Counted from the stretch's first letter, positions 1 to 10,207 are shown. The stretch is 22,503 bases of DNA from Isoetes engelmannii (GCA_011763485.2 JAANSK020257274.1:1-22503); one strand, 5' to 3'. Notes: generated from the sequence alone by a model not told the origin. Program-made: numbers and translations.

Positions 1-885
1 TCGACCCGTTGGGAAGGGGAATGTCCCCGGCGTTATACGATGGGAGCATCGTATACCGTCAGGGAGCGTCACAACTTATGCCTAAACCTAATGCCTATAG
101 AGTTGCTCTAGGCAACGGCTTTCATGGTTATAATTTCTCTTCCATATGGGCACATTCCACTTGCTAATGGTATACCCATTTGCGATCGGTATTTCAATGT
201 ATATTGTAAGATACAAAATGATAAACTACATATATATTTTCGCTTTTAAGTGTATTGCAATAGGCTATAATCTTTATATTTTCACATCATATAGGCCTCT
301 TTATCTATGAAATGCAAAAAACACAAGCAAGTAGTTCATTATTTGGGAGTTCTATATAATATTTGAGCATTCTAGTAGAAAGGTATCTACCTTTTAAGTT
401 GTTCAATTCAATTCATCTATATCACATATTAATTCAGGAGGAATTTGCAGGTAAGGTGATAGTCATAAATATAATCTAATGTGTGAAACAATAGAGCACA
501 AGTTGTAAATGGTACCTTGGTGACTCGTCCATCTATAACTCAGATTTTCCTATTCATGTTGAAAGATCGAACAATGCCACATTTGATTGATAAAGCAACG
601 TTTATGAAGGCAGCTCTATGCTCTTGCATGACTACAGGTTTTGGAAGGAGTATTAAATTGCGCAACCTTTTCCATTTATAGATAGGTTGAAAAAGAGAGA
701 CCAAAATCCCTTTGAATGGTCATCCCTTTGACTACCAAATTATTTATTTTTAGACCATGAAAAGATAAAGGTAGAGCCAAACACATACATTACATATACT
801 TGTATATGGGGTATTGCATATTAGGCTTCTATGTTGGCCTTTTTCCATTTGCGAAAAACCTATTTTGACAATCTTCATGATTGAG
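1..885. other. AT-rich spacer, no gene seen
   Basis: I see no coding region or RNA gene here. The first 110 bases are less AT-rich and hold small inverted repeats, the clearest being TATACGAT at 34-41 against ATCGTATA at 48-55 with a 6-base loop. They could be the edge of an element that starts outside the window, but nothing further supports that. Confidence 0.5.
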
Positions 886-968
886 AATTGAATTGAATTG
901 AATTACCTTTATCATCTACATAGACCAGATGGCCTATGGGAAAACAAGTGAACAAAGAACAACCGGCT
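886..968 (-). mobile_element. LINE 3'-end relic, minus orientation
   Basis: Read on the minus strand this ends in a short AATTC tandem tail (complement of 886-904). It is preceded by a block that lines up with the LINE 3' terminus at 5582-5655: a TTGTT-rich stretch, CCCATAGGCC, a GTAGATGATAAA stretch, then the tail. The order and spacing match, so I read it as a severely 5'-truncated copy of a related LINE. The tail unit is AATTC here but ATTCT in the copies at 5649-5667 and 18760-18778. No coding remains. Confidence 0.65.
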
Positions 969-979
969 GATAACTGTCC

Positions 980-1481
980 ATGTTAAGAAAACCCCTGCCT
1001 TATTAGGTGGTCTTCAGTCATGTGAAGTGTGCTGGTAGAAGGTATACCTCACTTCTCTGCACATCTTCTATGGTTTTATGTACATGTGAATCACTGACAT
1101 GATACTACCCTCAACGGTCAGTGACATTCTTGCATTAATGGAAGCCAAAATTGTAGGGACTTTGTGTATGCTTGAAATGGTTCTCCCCACCAGCTTCTTT
1201 GAATTACAAGTACATAGGAGACACTTGAGGACAAAATGTGCACACTCTACGGATACTAAATAGTATACCACAAAGAATACATTGGAACAAATAAGGACAA
1301 ATGTACACTTGGCCCAACATAAAACTATACTACATGTAATGGTAGAAAACAAGAAAGAAAGCGTAAACCACACATGCAACCACTAAACAAGTCAATGTAC
1401 ATGGCATAAGTTTATAATTGCAAATAAAATCATGCTCTAAAAGTAGAACAAAATTAGCTATAGTAGTTGGAAATACTAGCT
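980..1481. repeat. 502-bp tandem duplication, copy 1
   Basis: This block is followed directly by a second copy at 1482-1981. By eye only two substitutions separate them (1022 G versus 1524 A; 1058 T versus 1560 A), which points to a recent duplication. A 103-codon open stretch on the minus strand occurs identically in both copies, but its composition is not protein-like and it resembles nothing I know, so I do not call it a gene. Confidence 0.95.
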
Positions 1482-1981
1482 ATGTTAAGAAAACCCCTGC
1501 CTTATTAGGTGGTCTTCAGTCATATGAAGTGTGCTGGTAGAAGGTATACCTCACTTCTCAGCACATCTTCTATGGTTTTATGTACATGTGAATCACTGAC
1601 ATGATACTACCCTCAACGGTCAGTGACATTCTTGCATTAATGGAAGCCAAAATTGTAGGGACTTTGTGTATGCTTGAAATGGTTCTCCCCACCAGCTTCT
1701 TTGAATTACAAGTACATAGGAGACACTTGAGGACAAAATGTGCACACTCTACGGATACTAAATAGTATACCACAAAGAATACATTGGAACAAATAAGGAC
1801 AAATGTACACTTGGCCCAACATAAAACTATACTACATGTAATGGTAGAAAACAAGAAAGAAAGCGTAAACCACACATGCAACCACTAAACAAGTCAATGT
1901 ACATGGCATAAGTTTATAATTGCAAATAAAATCATGCTCTAAAAGTAGAACAAAATTAGCTATAGTAGTTGGAAATACTAG
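1482..1981. repeat. 502-bp tandem duplication, copy 2
   Basis: Second copy of the block at 980-1481, offset exactly 502 bases. It ends at about 1981, where the sequence diverges. The bases just after the end (GTCAATGTA at 1981-1989) also occur inside the unit near 1390, a possible trace of how the duplication formed. Confidence 0.95.
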
Positions 1982-2440
1982 TCAATGTAAAAAATTATGC
2001 TCAAAGTCTGTAATGACTTTAAGGATTGAAACAAGTATATTAGAAAAACAACAACATAAACCAGCATGATAGACTGCTAACAAGCATAGTATAAGCATGT
2101 GCGAAAAACCATAACACATTCCAATATCAAACATGGTTCCTGAACTAATAAGAAAACTTAGGAGGATTAAAACTAGGTTAATACTATGTATATAATAGTG
2201 ACAACTAGCAGGTAAAATCATCGTAAATTACAATATTGAAAATGTATGCTTGAAAATCACCTCATGAACGAGTAATGATTTCAGGAAAGTAGTGTAAGAC
2301 ATAGAATTAGTATAAGAACTATGATCAAACTAGTAATGATATTACAAGTCATCTAGTTTTTATTGACATTATGACTTGCATATATTAAAAACCACAGTTA
2401 TACTGGTTTCCATCATGATTATGAATGCGAGTTAATTTTT
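1982..2440. other. AT-rich spacer, no gene seen
   Basis: Composition is strongly AT-rich with short open stretches only. It ends where base composition rises sharply at the start of the LINE, near 2440. Confidence 0.5.
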
Positions 2441-2468
2441 GGGGGCCTTGTGTGATGGCGACTCCCCC

Positions 2469-3244
2469 CTCTTTGTGGCGGCCTGCTACTTCCCGCATGC
2501 TGAGAGTAACTTCTACACTACTCAGCAGGATGTAGACAGGATGTCGATCTATACGACGACATACAACAGTGCCAGTAGCAAAGGAAGGTTATGCTTGTAG
2601 GGGACTTTAATGCCCGCACAGGGACAGAACAGGTGACAAGGTTTGCCCCTCTGGCCGAAGATGAAGTCCAACTCAACCCAGCGGAGGCACATCTCCCCAA
2701 AGTGTCGGATGACACACATGTCACACGGTATGAAAGGCGGCTCCTCCTGCTCTGCAGCATCTTTGACCTGCTAATCTGCAATGGTCTGGCACAGTGGCCA
2801 TCTTCTGGCCGATACACTTGCCGGCAAGAGAACCAGGGTGGCAGTCGCAGTGTCGTTGACTATGTGCTCATGAAGGAACGACACCTGCACCTCCTCGAGC
2901 AGTTGCATGTTCGCACTGCATCCAGACATGAGGAAGTAGACTCTGACCACCAGCCCCTCCTCTTTACCATGGCCATGCAGATATCTCGCACGACCGTGCA
3001 TCCGACGCCTCCGGGACCACGACTGCGCCTGGATTATGAACTAGTAGACAACTACGCCCGGTCGGTTGAGCAGGGCCTGGCGGAGATATTGCAACTTCCC
3101 ACATTGCAGCAGCAGACCACCCGCTTGACACATGTGCTCACAAAGGCCGCAGACACATGCTTCGAGAGAGGACGACCACACAGGGAAGCAGGACCTCCAC
3201 TTTCCCCCGAAATCGCTGGTTTGATGATGAGTGCTGTGAAATGA
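2469..3244 (+). pseudogene. LINE ORF2, endonuclease part
   Basis: APE-like endonuclease that would nick the target DNA to prime reverse transcription. A short segment from 2469 reads LFVAACYFPHAES in one frame. After a frameshift near 2580 an open stretch of 217 codons begins at 2591. In it I see GDFNAR (residues 4-9), VVDYVL (about 87-92) and SDHQPL (118-123), the expected Asp/Asn, Asp and Asp-His catalytic blocks of this family. Residues after about 130 are linker leading to the RT. The N-terminal catalytic Glu block is absent because of the 5' truncation, so activity is not expected. The ATG at 2591 is only the first Met after the frameshift, not a true start. Confidence 0.85.
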
Positions 3245-5120
3245 AGCATCAACTCCGTCGCGTCACTAATCCCATCGAGCGCCCCCAGGCCATCTCTCGG
3301 TACTGCTCGTTCCTCAAGCACAAGAAGGCCATGTAGCTGGCGGTGAGGCAGAACCGGATGTTCTACCTCCTGGAGCGCCACACCAGGAGCTTCTAGAGAC
3401 AGGTGCTCAGGAAAACACGAAAGCCTGGGGGAGACATCACTGTAGAACAATGGATTCAGTACCTACAACAGCTGTATGATTTACAGAGCAGACAAGCGCC
3501 AGTACCCCCACAGATGGAATTGCACTTGACCATCACGATGGACGATGTGTTAATGGGCCTCCAGTGCCTCGCCAACGAAAAGGCAGCAAATTTGGATGGA
3601 ATGCAAGTGGAGCTCCTCAAATGGGTCGGGTCGGCAATAGTGTCAGTTCTAGTAGCAATGTTGAATAGTGCATTACAGGAAGAACTTCCACCACAATGGA
3701 CTTGCAGCAGAGTTGTGCCATATACAAGGCTGACGACCCAAACTTCCCGCCTAACTACCGCACCATAATGGTCAGCTCGCTATTTGCGAAACTTCTGGCT
3801 ACCATTATTGAGCAGCCCACAACCACATAGGCAGAGACCTCGAGGGTTCGTGCTTTCACCCAGGCAGGCTTCTGCCCTAGGCATTCCACCATCGATCATC
3901 TGTTCGCCCTACGAGCCATCATTGAGAATAGCAGGAACCGCCCGCAGGACCTCTACTGTTTCTTTGTTGATTTCACAAAGGCCTTTGACATGGTGCCCCG
4001 CGACAAGTTGTGGCACAGACTGGAAGAGCTCTGCACACCCTTGGACTTGCAGAATGCGGCCTACAGGTTGTATGAGGCATAAACCCTTGGGACAGTCGGT
4101 GAATAGCAACATTGGTGTACCCTGGGTTGCCCTCTATCGCTTACATTGTTTGGCCTCTACATTGACCAGTTGGAGCAGTGGACGGCCCTGCACAGTGGTA
4201 TGGGGGCCTTGCTGATGCACCACATTGTCAGACAACTGATCTACGCCGACAACGTAGATCTCCTTGCACACCGCAAAGGACATGCAGCACCACCTGGATG
4301 CACTAGCCGCCTTCTGCCAGCACACTAACATGCGAGTCAACCTTGCAAACACTAGGGTCCTACTGATCTCGTCTTCTCGACACCCGCAGATGTCCTCCTT
4401 CACATACCATGGGGGGAGACTGTCGAGGTCACTCCCACCTATAAATATTTGGGAATTGAGTTCTCCACTACCATGCATTTGGATAACTGCATTCGACTGC
4501 GGGTGGCAGCCGACTGGAAGGCCTTACACACCATGCAGAACAGTAGCTACCAGGCGGAGCTATACGCCTGGGAGCACCAGTCACGCCTCTTCAGAGCTCT
4601 GGTTGAGTCCGTCATTTTGTACGGCATGAAAGTTGGGGACCCATCATTTCCCCCACCACCTTGGCTGACCTGGAACGAGTGCAGTGGCACGTGCACTTTG
4701 GGTGAAGCAGACAGTGTCGTATCAGATACTGCTCCAGGAAATAGGATTCCTCCCGCTACAGAGGGCAGAAATGTGTCGTCACCTCCTGTACTTCCAAAAG
4801 GTAGCTCGCATGGATGAAGATCGACTACCAAGGATGGCCTTGACGGTTGTCATGGGCCCCCAGCACCTTAAAGCCTGCTGGAAAGACAAGCAGGCACAAT
4901 GGCTCTCCAATGGAACGTCCAGGCACACAGGTGTGTGCGAGTCCACACGAAGAAGGACCATGATGAGTTGAAGGCCTACCTCGACACCTGCTTCCTTGGC
5001 AAACTCTGGGACGCCGAGGCCGTCAGGTCAAACTCGGACACTACAGGCAGCAGGTCAATCCCATGCTCGCGTCGGGACCCCAGCAGTACATGCGCGCCCC
5101 CCCTCTCTATGAATAAGCGT
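3245..5120 (+). pseudogene. LINE ORF2, reverse transcriptase part
   Basis: Reverse transcriptase spread over several frames. Stops interrupt the linker at 3334 and 3394. From 3403 the text includes EKAANLDGMQVELLKW, the family's 'GPDG' block with Leu for Pro. After a frameshift there is QAGFCPRHST from 3861, then FFVDFTKAFD with the first catalytic Asp at 3969-3971. The second catalytic block reads YADN at 4242-4253, where the family has YADD, so one catalytic Asp is lost. YKYLGIEF from 4440 and LFRALVESVILYG near 4590-4625 mark the palm end and thumb. At least four frame changes are needed to follow it. It is a dead copy; the family assignment as LINE RT is secure, the clade is not. Confidence 0.87.
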
Positions 5121-5420
5121 AGGTGATCGCTTCCATTCGAACCGGGGGGGGGGGAGGGGCATCACCTCCGTATTGAGACAAGACGCTGGGCAAGGGAAGC
5201 ACGTGAGGACAGGACTTGCCGCAGTTGTCGCCATGGCATCGTTGAGGACGAACACCATGCCCTGCAAACATGCACCGCTTATGAATAAATTCAGGCACGA
5301 TGCCCACAGTTGAGAATACATAGCCAAGCACTCCATTTTTTGCTGAACAATGAGGCGATAGGCACACTTGGATCATATCTCCAAGAGGTCATGGATGAAC
5401 AACATCGGCTTTGTCCCTCT
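5121..5420 (+). pseudogene. LINE ORF2 C-terminal zinc knuckle
   Basis: Around 5205-5285 one frame reads a compact Cys/His cluster, CRSCRHGIVEDEHHALQTC, spaced C-x2-C-x9-H-x4-C. This is the usual nucleic-acid-binding knuckle at the end of LINE ORF2. It is followed by a stop and then a frame from 5310 with SYLQEVMDEQHRL, like the short helical tail of such proteins. Just upstream, a run of 11 G (5144-5154) and a nearby stop separate it from the RT part. Function in the element is inferred from family knowledge; this copy is broken. Confidence 0.75.
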
Positions 5421-5507
5421 AGCTTGAGATGGCATGTTTTTGTATACCAGCATGCTCATTGCTGCCACGGTTCCTCCCCCCCCCCCCAGGGTTTTTTCAC
5501 CCAGGCT

Positions 5508-5655
5508 GCAATGGGCATGTTGTTTCTCTTGTACATGTCTCGTGGGCCAATTGGCCTCCATGGACGATAAAAGTTATTCTAGCAATGGGCATGTTGTTTC
5601 TCTTGTACAAGTCCCATGGGCCAATTGGCCTCCGTGGACGATAAAAGTTATTCTA
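5508..5655 (+). repeat. duplicated 74-bp LINE 3' terminus
   Basis: Two direct copies, 5508-5581 and 5582-5655, each running from GCAATGGGCATG to GATAAAAGTTATTCTA. They differ at only a few positions (for example CATGG versus CGTGG before the final block). The second copy continues into more TTCTA units. The copy boundary falls inside the tail repeat, as expected if the RT slipped back from the tail to the start of the terminal block, or if the tail mediated unequal exchange. Confidence 0.9.
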
Positions 5656-5667
5656 TTCTATTCTTGT

Positions 5668-6361
5668 TATGATGACGTATAGGGTAGGATTTCTATTTAT
5701 TAGGCTTTTGTGTTTTGTATCTCTGGACACATGAGTTGTTTGCCTGAATTATTCTTATATTTTCGGAATTTATATAATAAACTACAAAATTATAAATTCC
5801 TAAATTTTGACATGTTTCTGGCCGGATTAATCTCATCTCGCGTGATAAACAAGTATCGTCTGCCCAAACCAAATACCTACTATTCTAGTTTTAATGATTG
5901 ACCTCCATACTTGCAATTGTATACTTGGTTGCCAAGCATGTTGGATTTGAATATGCTAGTAAGATAATGTTAGAATCAATATTGTAGACACTATCAGATG
6001 AAATATATTGGGTCCTTTTTATCATGCATACTTGTTTTGTAACAAGCTTTATTATTGTGGTATATAACAAGGTGTATTTTGCTTCTTGTTGTCTTCATGA
6101 TCATGATTTCACATGCAAGTTGATGCCTTGCACTAAAACACAAGTAGCTTGCTATTATTGGATTTATCATCCATTCATCTTGTCACGAGGTAAAGTTGAA
6201 GTAGATCCATTAGTTCTTAACATGAAAACATTTAGTCAATATGGCAAAAAGCAATTCTCTATTAGAAGACCAATTTAATGTTGGTGATTAAATATATATA
6301 CACTTGGGAGGTTTTTATTTCTCAAGAAGGAAGTTAACAATCAGAATGCAGATGCCAATCA
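5668..6361. other. spacer downstream of the GARP gene
   Basis: AT-rich. An 84-codon open stretch at 6024-6278 on the plus strand matches no family I recognise and I do not call it a gene. The right end should contain the 3' UTR of the minus-strand GARP gene. Confidence 0.5.
6314..6319 (-). terminator. candidate polyadenylation signal AATAAA
   Basis: Read on the minus strand this is AATAAA, about 43 bases after the GARP stop codon. It is a perfect match to the canonical near-upstream element, but AATAAA is common in AT-rich DNA and the implied 3' UTR is short, so the true cleavage site may lie further on. Confidence 0.35.
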
Positions 6362-8934
6362 TCAGGAGGTGGCACCAACAGACATCGTAAGGTCAAGAGT
6401 GATGCCTTTGGGAATTTGACCATAGTCATGAAGCTTGAGATTCACATTTCTAATTTCTTGATCAGGTTCATAATTAACGCTTGTAGAAAGAGACAACGTG
6501 CTATCCACTTCTGCTTCTGTGGTCTTTGATTGTTGTAACATGCTTGTTGGGTAACGTACTGGAAGACCCTTGAAGCATTCTCGGGGTTGGGATTCTTGTT
6601 TGGGTCGGTTCCAGCAAACGGGTTGAATCTACAAGAATGAGGCACCATAATTCAACAATGGGGGGATAAGATGCTAACAATTCAAACAAGATTAAATTCT
6701 ATAAGTGCAAATGTCAAATTCTATGTAGAAATGGCATTGACCTTGGGGACCTAAAACACCATTAAAAGAGAAAACACTAAAAAACACTAAAACTGAAAAA
6801 AATAATACAAGGCAACGTGGGGAGAATCTAGCTACCTGCATTTCCTTGGAAACCTGCTGCAAATGTCCGTCTATAGAACGTGCATTTTGTACTGGATCAA
6901 TCTCGGGTTTAAAGGGTTTTAAGATCTGATTAAACAGAATAAGCTGAGAGCTGCACGATTCCTTGTCTGTATCAGATTTAGATCTCTTAAAACCATCGTT
7001 AATTCGAATATCAGAAGCTCTGCAGAAAGAAAATTCGTGCTTGGAGGCGGTGCCGATCGGAATAGGCTGATTGAATTGCTTCGGATCTGAGATGGGTTGA
7101 TTGAATTGCTGCAGATCTGAAATAGGTTGATATCTCTGTTGTAAATCTGACATTTTCGAAACCAAAACTGGATCATCAGCCCATCCATGGCTTCTCAGAG
7201 AAAGCCTAGAAAGCCATTCCATTTGATGAGCTGCTGCCCATGTAGTTTCCTTCCTGCACAGAACCTCTGATCCTCATTACTCTGTACAAATAATCTTCTA
7301 AACAACGAGAACTAGTCTGTAAAAATAATCTATTATGAGTTTTAAGAAAATGAAATAATCTATATATATACAACAAACGCATGTGACAATGTACCTAAAT
7401 CATCAATAAAACCAAAGCAGCACAAGCATCCAGTACACAAAAAAACAGAAAACAAAAAACAAGGATTAGTTTTTGAGCTAGAATATTGAATAACATACTG
7501 ACTGCAGAAAGGGAATGGAAGATTTAAGTAATAATGGAGAAGAACAGTCTTATCCTTCCATAGAGAACATTGGTAAATGAAGTGATGCCGACCTACAGGT
7601 CTTTTCTAATGATATAATTTCCACAAACTAGTCAGGCATAGAAAGTACTTATTTTTGCATGTCAAATCATTGACAGCAAAGGAGTTGGAACTTGGAAGCT
7701 TCAGATACGGCGAGACCTTTAATTTTTTGTTTTTTTTCCTCTACAGTAATCAGCCATCTACATCTCTGTACTTTGGCTATAAAGGAGTTTTTGGATTGAT
7801 TAAGGGTCTTTTTAATAAAAGAATATGTGTTTAAGGGTCTGAGTTAAGGCTGGTGGTTAACTATATATAAGCAGATTTGATCTGATGTTGGTAAGTAAAA
7901 TGTGCTTACCTTAATGCTATCTGGTGTTCCACAGTTCTGAGAACTGGCTTTTGGATGAAGCTCTGATGGGATTGAAAGGGTAAGTCCTTGCTCATCAAAA
8001 ATATTCCGTTTTCGCGGGATTCGCTACATCTCATGCCCATCCAAGGATGTGTGCAACCTGCATCTGTGCTCTCTGGCATCACATCTTCATCTTCTTGAGG
8101 CATAGCTGCAAGTATAAATATTTGAGTGGAAAAAAAATTAGCAAAAAGAACCAACATCATATCCTCAGACCAAGAAGAACCATCTTCTTAGTACAATTTG
8201 ATGAGACAATTTCTATAGACCTCAGAAGGGAACTTAAAGTATAACTTACCAAGTCCATTCTCGTCATTCTTCATGCTCCTATACATCTGCAAACAAAAAT
8301 ATCACTAACTCATCAAATTCCCTTCATAACAAAACAAAATTAAGCCACATGAAAGTGCAAATGGTTAGTGGATATTAACCTGAAGGTGGCTTTTAACATG
8401 AGCAATTGTTAAGCCTTTAATGTCCATGAGCTGAAGAACAAGCTTGGGAGTAGCTCCTGCAGGCCAGAACAACATGGTTTGATCAGTTTGAGGAACTCAT
8501 TGATGTGTCTGATTCAAAATGACACATTGCTATATGAAAATGCGCGGCGGGATGGTAAGATGTTAGTGTTAGACATTAGCTAACTCCTAACTCCCAACTA
8601 TATCTAATGGCAATAACTTCTAAGTTGCAACTATGGTAGGATCTAGTGAGGACTCACTTTCTTGACCTCCAAGGCGCTCTACAGCGCGGACGAAGCAATC
8701 ATGCAAGTCCGGCGTCCAGCGAAGGCGAGGCATTTTGGAGCGAATGTACTGCCTAACACTATTTCTACCACTGCCTGATCCAATGGCACTGTCACTTGTG
8801 CTTCTTCCAGCACTAGTGTTGTTGCTTTCTGATGATCCTTGAGGATTGTAGCCTTCGTCGCTCGAAGATCTTTTGCGGGGATTTGCAGCCCAGTTTGTTG
8901 TTTGAGTTTGATATTCTTCTACAGCCTGCATCAT
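6362..8934 (-). CDS. GARP (G2-like) family transcription factor, six exons
   Basis: Coding exons on the minus strand: 8934-8658, 8456-8380, 8286-8250, 8105-7910, 7253-6836 and 6628-6362. All five introns are GT-AG with compatible phases and the joined frame is 423 codons plus TGA. The protein has a Ser-rich N-terminus with a basic patch (NPRKR, 18-22), then a single MYB-like GARP DNA-binding domain at about 69-124: PRLRWTPDLH (69-78), AVERLGGQERATPKLVLQLM spanning exons 1-2, and SHLQMY (115-120) across the exon 2/3 junction. This wording fits the plant MYB-like/SHAQKYF group related to KANADI (Arabidopsis At2g40260 type) better than KANADI itself. It should bind DNA in the nucleus and regulate transcription; targets are unknown. 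Residues 231-260 are a threefold decapeptide repeat. The end carries LDLTM (413-417), a degenerate EAR-like repression motif. I chose the ATG at 8934 (a second follows at 8931); the frame is open further upstream, so an extra N-terminal exon is possible. No lesion is seen and the gene looks functional. Confidence 0.92.
7061..7150 (-). repeat. in-frame threefold decapeptide repeat in the GARP gene
   Basis: Three tandem 30-bp units in exon 5 encode SDLQQRYQPI, SDLQQFNQPI and SDPKQFNQPI (residues 231-260). Units two and three are the most alike, so the last duplication is relatively recent. It is Gln/Pro-rich, outside the DNA-binding domain, and may lie in a regulatory or disordered region. Confidence 0.9.
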
Positions 8935-9019
8935 ACTGCTATGTTCACTGAGTGCAGTCTTCTCATCAACTGATTCTTTTTTTTCTGAACAGTTTTTTTT
9001 TTTTTAAGGACGTCAAACT

Positions 9020-9223
9020 TTATCCTAGTAGGAAATGAAGTAGAGATTCTCCACGTCCAGAAAGACCACTGGCCTGTGTAGAAATCTGTTGCTGGAGAAA
9101 TAGTATATTTGATGTATGAATCACAATCACAAGTAGAGATTCTTCACGTCCAGAAAGACCACTGGCCTGTCTAGAAATCTGTTGCTGGAGAAACAGTATA
9201 TTTGATGTATGAATCACAATCAC
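9020..9223 (-). other. possible upstream ORF in the GARP leader
   Basis: On the minus strand an ATG at 9223 opens 67 codons that stop at 9020, 85 bases before the GARP start codon. It spans both units of the 93-bp repeat, so the peptide contains a 31-residue sequence twice (MIVIHTSNILFLQQQ... and LVIVIHTSNILFLQQQ...). If the leader is transcribed and unspliced here, this uORF would lower translation of the main frame. Equally, it may be an accident of a 93-bp duplication being divisible by three. I do not recognise the peptide. Confidence 0.25.
9038..9223. repeat. 93-bp tandem duplication upstream of the GARP gene
   Basis: Copies at 9038-9130 and 9131-9223 differ at only about three positions (CTCC/CTTC, TGTGT/TGTCT, AAATAG/AAACAG). 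It lies 100-290 bases upstream of the GARP start codon, in what should be the leader or an intron within it. Confidence 0.95.
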
Positions 9224-9974
9224 AAGTGCAGAAATAGTGCAGAAATGGTGCTCCAGATAGGTATGCGTTTAGCAACTTGATGGTTGCTACGTTAAGTTTC
9301 TATCTCAGAGATCAGAAACTTCCAGCTGCAAGCTTTGAATTGGAGTAGAAGAAAGAATGGATCAAAGCAAAAACTCGAGGTTTTACTTAGATTTTTCTAT
9401 AAACTTGCAGCAGCAAACTTCGAATTATTGCAGCTGCAAAGGATCAAGAGATGAAGCAAAACCGAGTTTTTCTTCTTCTTATCAGGAACTCAAGACATGT
9501 AGGAGCAGCCTTTTAAAGACAGACAACCTGATACAAGCGCGTGGTTGTTGATAAACAGAACCAAGGTTTCACAGACAAGACAGAGCCAGGAGGCTGCAAA
9601 AACTGCAGGCAGCATTCAAGCGAAGAAGCTTCGTGCGCAACCATTGCAATAATGAGGGCAATCTAAGCAGCCCCCACGTTATGGCGTTCCACAACCGAAC
9701 CAGAATACTAATCCACCACCATATCCGACCTCAAATAATGGCAGAGCCACAAATTCTTGTACTAAAAGCAGCTGAGCGCAGGGACAGAAACACAACCCAG
9801 TACTAAATACCTGCGGGGATTGGAAAAAAGCTGCAATGTATGAAATGGGCGGGTCAGATCAGGAGAAATTTAAGAAGGGGAGGGCCAAAAGGGGCGGATT
9901 CTTGAGCTGTGCAGGCTTTTGCGACACGAGAGGGCTTTGAAGGAAGGGGGCCAGAAGAAGGGGACATGGCTATA

Positions 9975-9981
9975 ATTTATA
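9975..9981 (-). promoter_or_regulatory. candidate TATA box of the GARP gene
   Basis: The minus strand reads TATAAAT within CAGTTATAAATTATAG. It is followed by pyrimidine-rich sequence (CCCCTTCTTCTGGCCCCCTTCC) of the kind that often surrounds plant start sites. Transcription would begin near 9945, giving a leader of about 1 kb, which is long unless spliced. The region upstream (10141-10350) carries dense promoter-type motifs, consistent with this position. No transcript data support it. Confidence 0.4.
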
Positions 9982-10138
9982 ACTGGGTCCGGCGATTTTT
10001 TGCTTCAACTGGGCGCAGGTGGTTGGATTTTCAGGGCTTCTGCGGCGCAGCTTGTTCTGCTCGTGAATCGAAAATTAAGACATCCCAAAAGGTCAATTTG
10101 GCTATTCCTTGGCGCTTCTGGGCCAAATTTTTCGCACA

Positions 10139-10171
10139 AATTGAAGAAATTGAAGAAATCGAAGAAATCTT
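10139..10171. repeat. 9-bp GAAGAAATT tandem repeat
   Basis: Three units of a 9-bp motif (GAAGAAATT, GAAGAAATC) in a row. On the minus strand, the sense of the GARP gene, it is a TTC-rich pyrimidine tract about 170-200 bases upstream of the candidate TATA box. Confidence 0.7.
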
Positions 10172-10207
10172 CCATCGCCATTTTTCCCCTTCAAGATTCC
10201 GACGGGC

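Larger units (their letters stand above)
2441..5667 (+). mobile_element. 5'-truncated non-LTR retrotransposon (LINE)
   Basis: A GC-richer island in AT-rich DNA that encodes, in order, an APE-type endonuclease, a LINE reverse transcriptase and a C-terminal CCHC knuckle. It finishes in a 3' UTR and a TTCTA tandem tail (5649-5667). The start of the endonuclease (with its first catalytic Glu) and all of ORF1 are missing, as expected from incomplete target-primed reverse transcription. The 3' end at 5508-5655 is duplicated. Frameshifts, stop codons and a changed catalytic residue make it non-autonomous. I found no convincing target-site duplication; the 5' boundary is judged from the composition change and start of homology, so it is good to a few tens of bases. 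Confidence 0.88.

Noticed and set aside
1068-1881. Two identical 103-codon minus-strand open stretches taken as a duplicated gene
   Set aside because: They are identical because the DNA is a recent tandem duplication; the predicted peptide has no recognisable domain, and no promoter or splice context supports it.
5144-5487. The G11 (5144-5154) and C12 (5476-5487) runs as a designed structural pair
   Set aside because: They could pair in principle, but homopolymers of this sort are common slippage products and are error-prone in assemblies; nothing else supports a function.
2441-5667. Active LINE
   Set aside because: Multiple frameshifts, stops at 3334 and 3394, YADN in place of YADD and loss of the endonuclease N-terminus show it is dead.
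2400-5690. Target-site duplication of the LINE (ATTATGAATGCG near 2418 versus GTTATGATGACG near 5668)
   Set aside because: The two are similar but not identical, and the left one lies about 25 bases from the apparent LINE start, so it is not convincing.
6024-6278. An 84-codon open stretch in the 3' spacer as a small gene
   Set aside because: No recognisable family, and the composition is explained by AT-rich spacer; it would lie just beyond and antisense to the 3' end of the GARP gene.
6362-8934. Calling the transcription factor KANADI
   Set aside because: The domain wording (PRLRWTPDLH ... GGQERATPKLVLQLM ... SHLQMY) fits the related MYB-like GARP group better. KANADI proteins have an RMRWT...LGGHERATPKSVLELM pattern, so no symbol was given.
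8934-8985. An extra coding exon upstream, joined at the TTCAG near 8985
   Set aside because: The frame is open from the ATG back to that site, but no partner donor or exon could be identified and the tract before it is A-rich rather than pyrimidine-rich.
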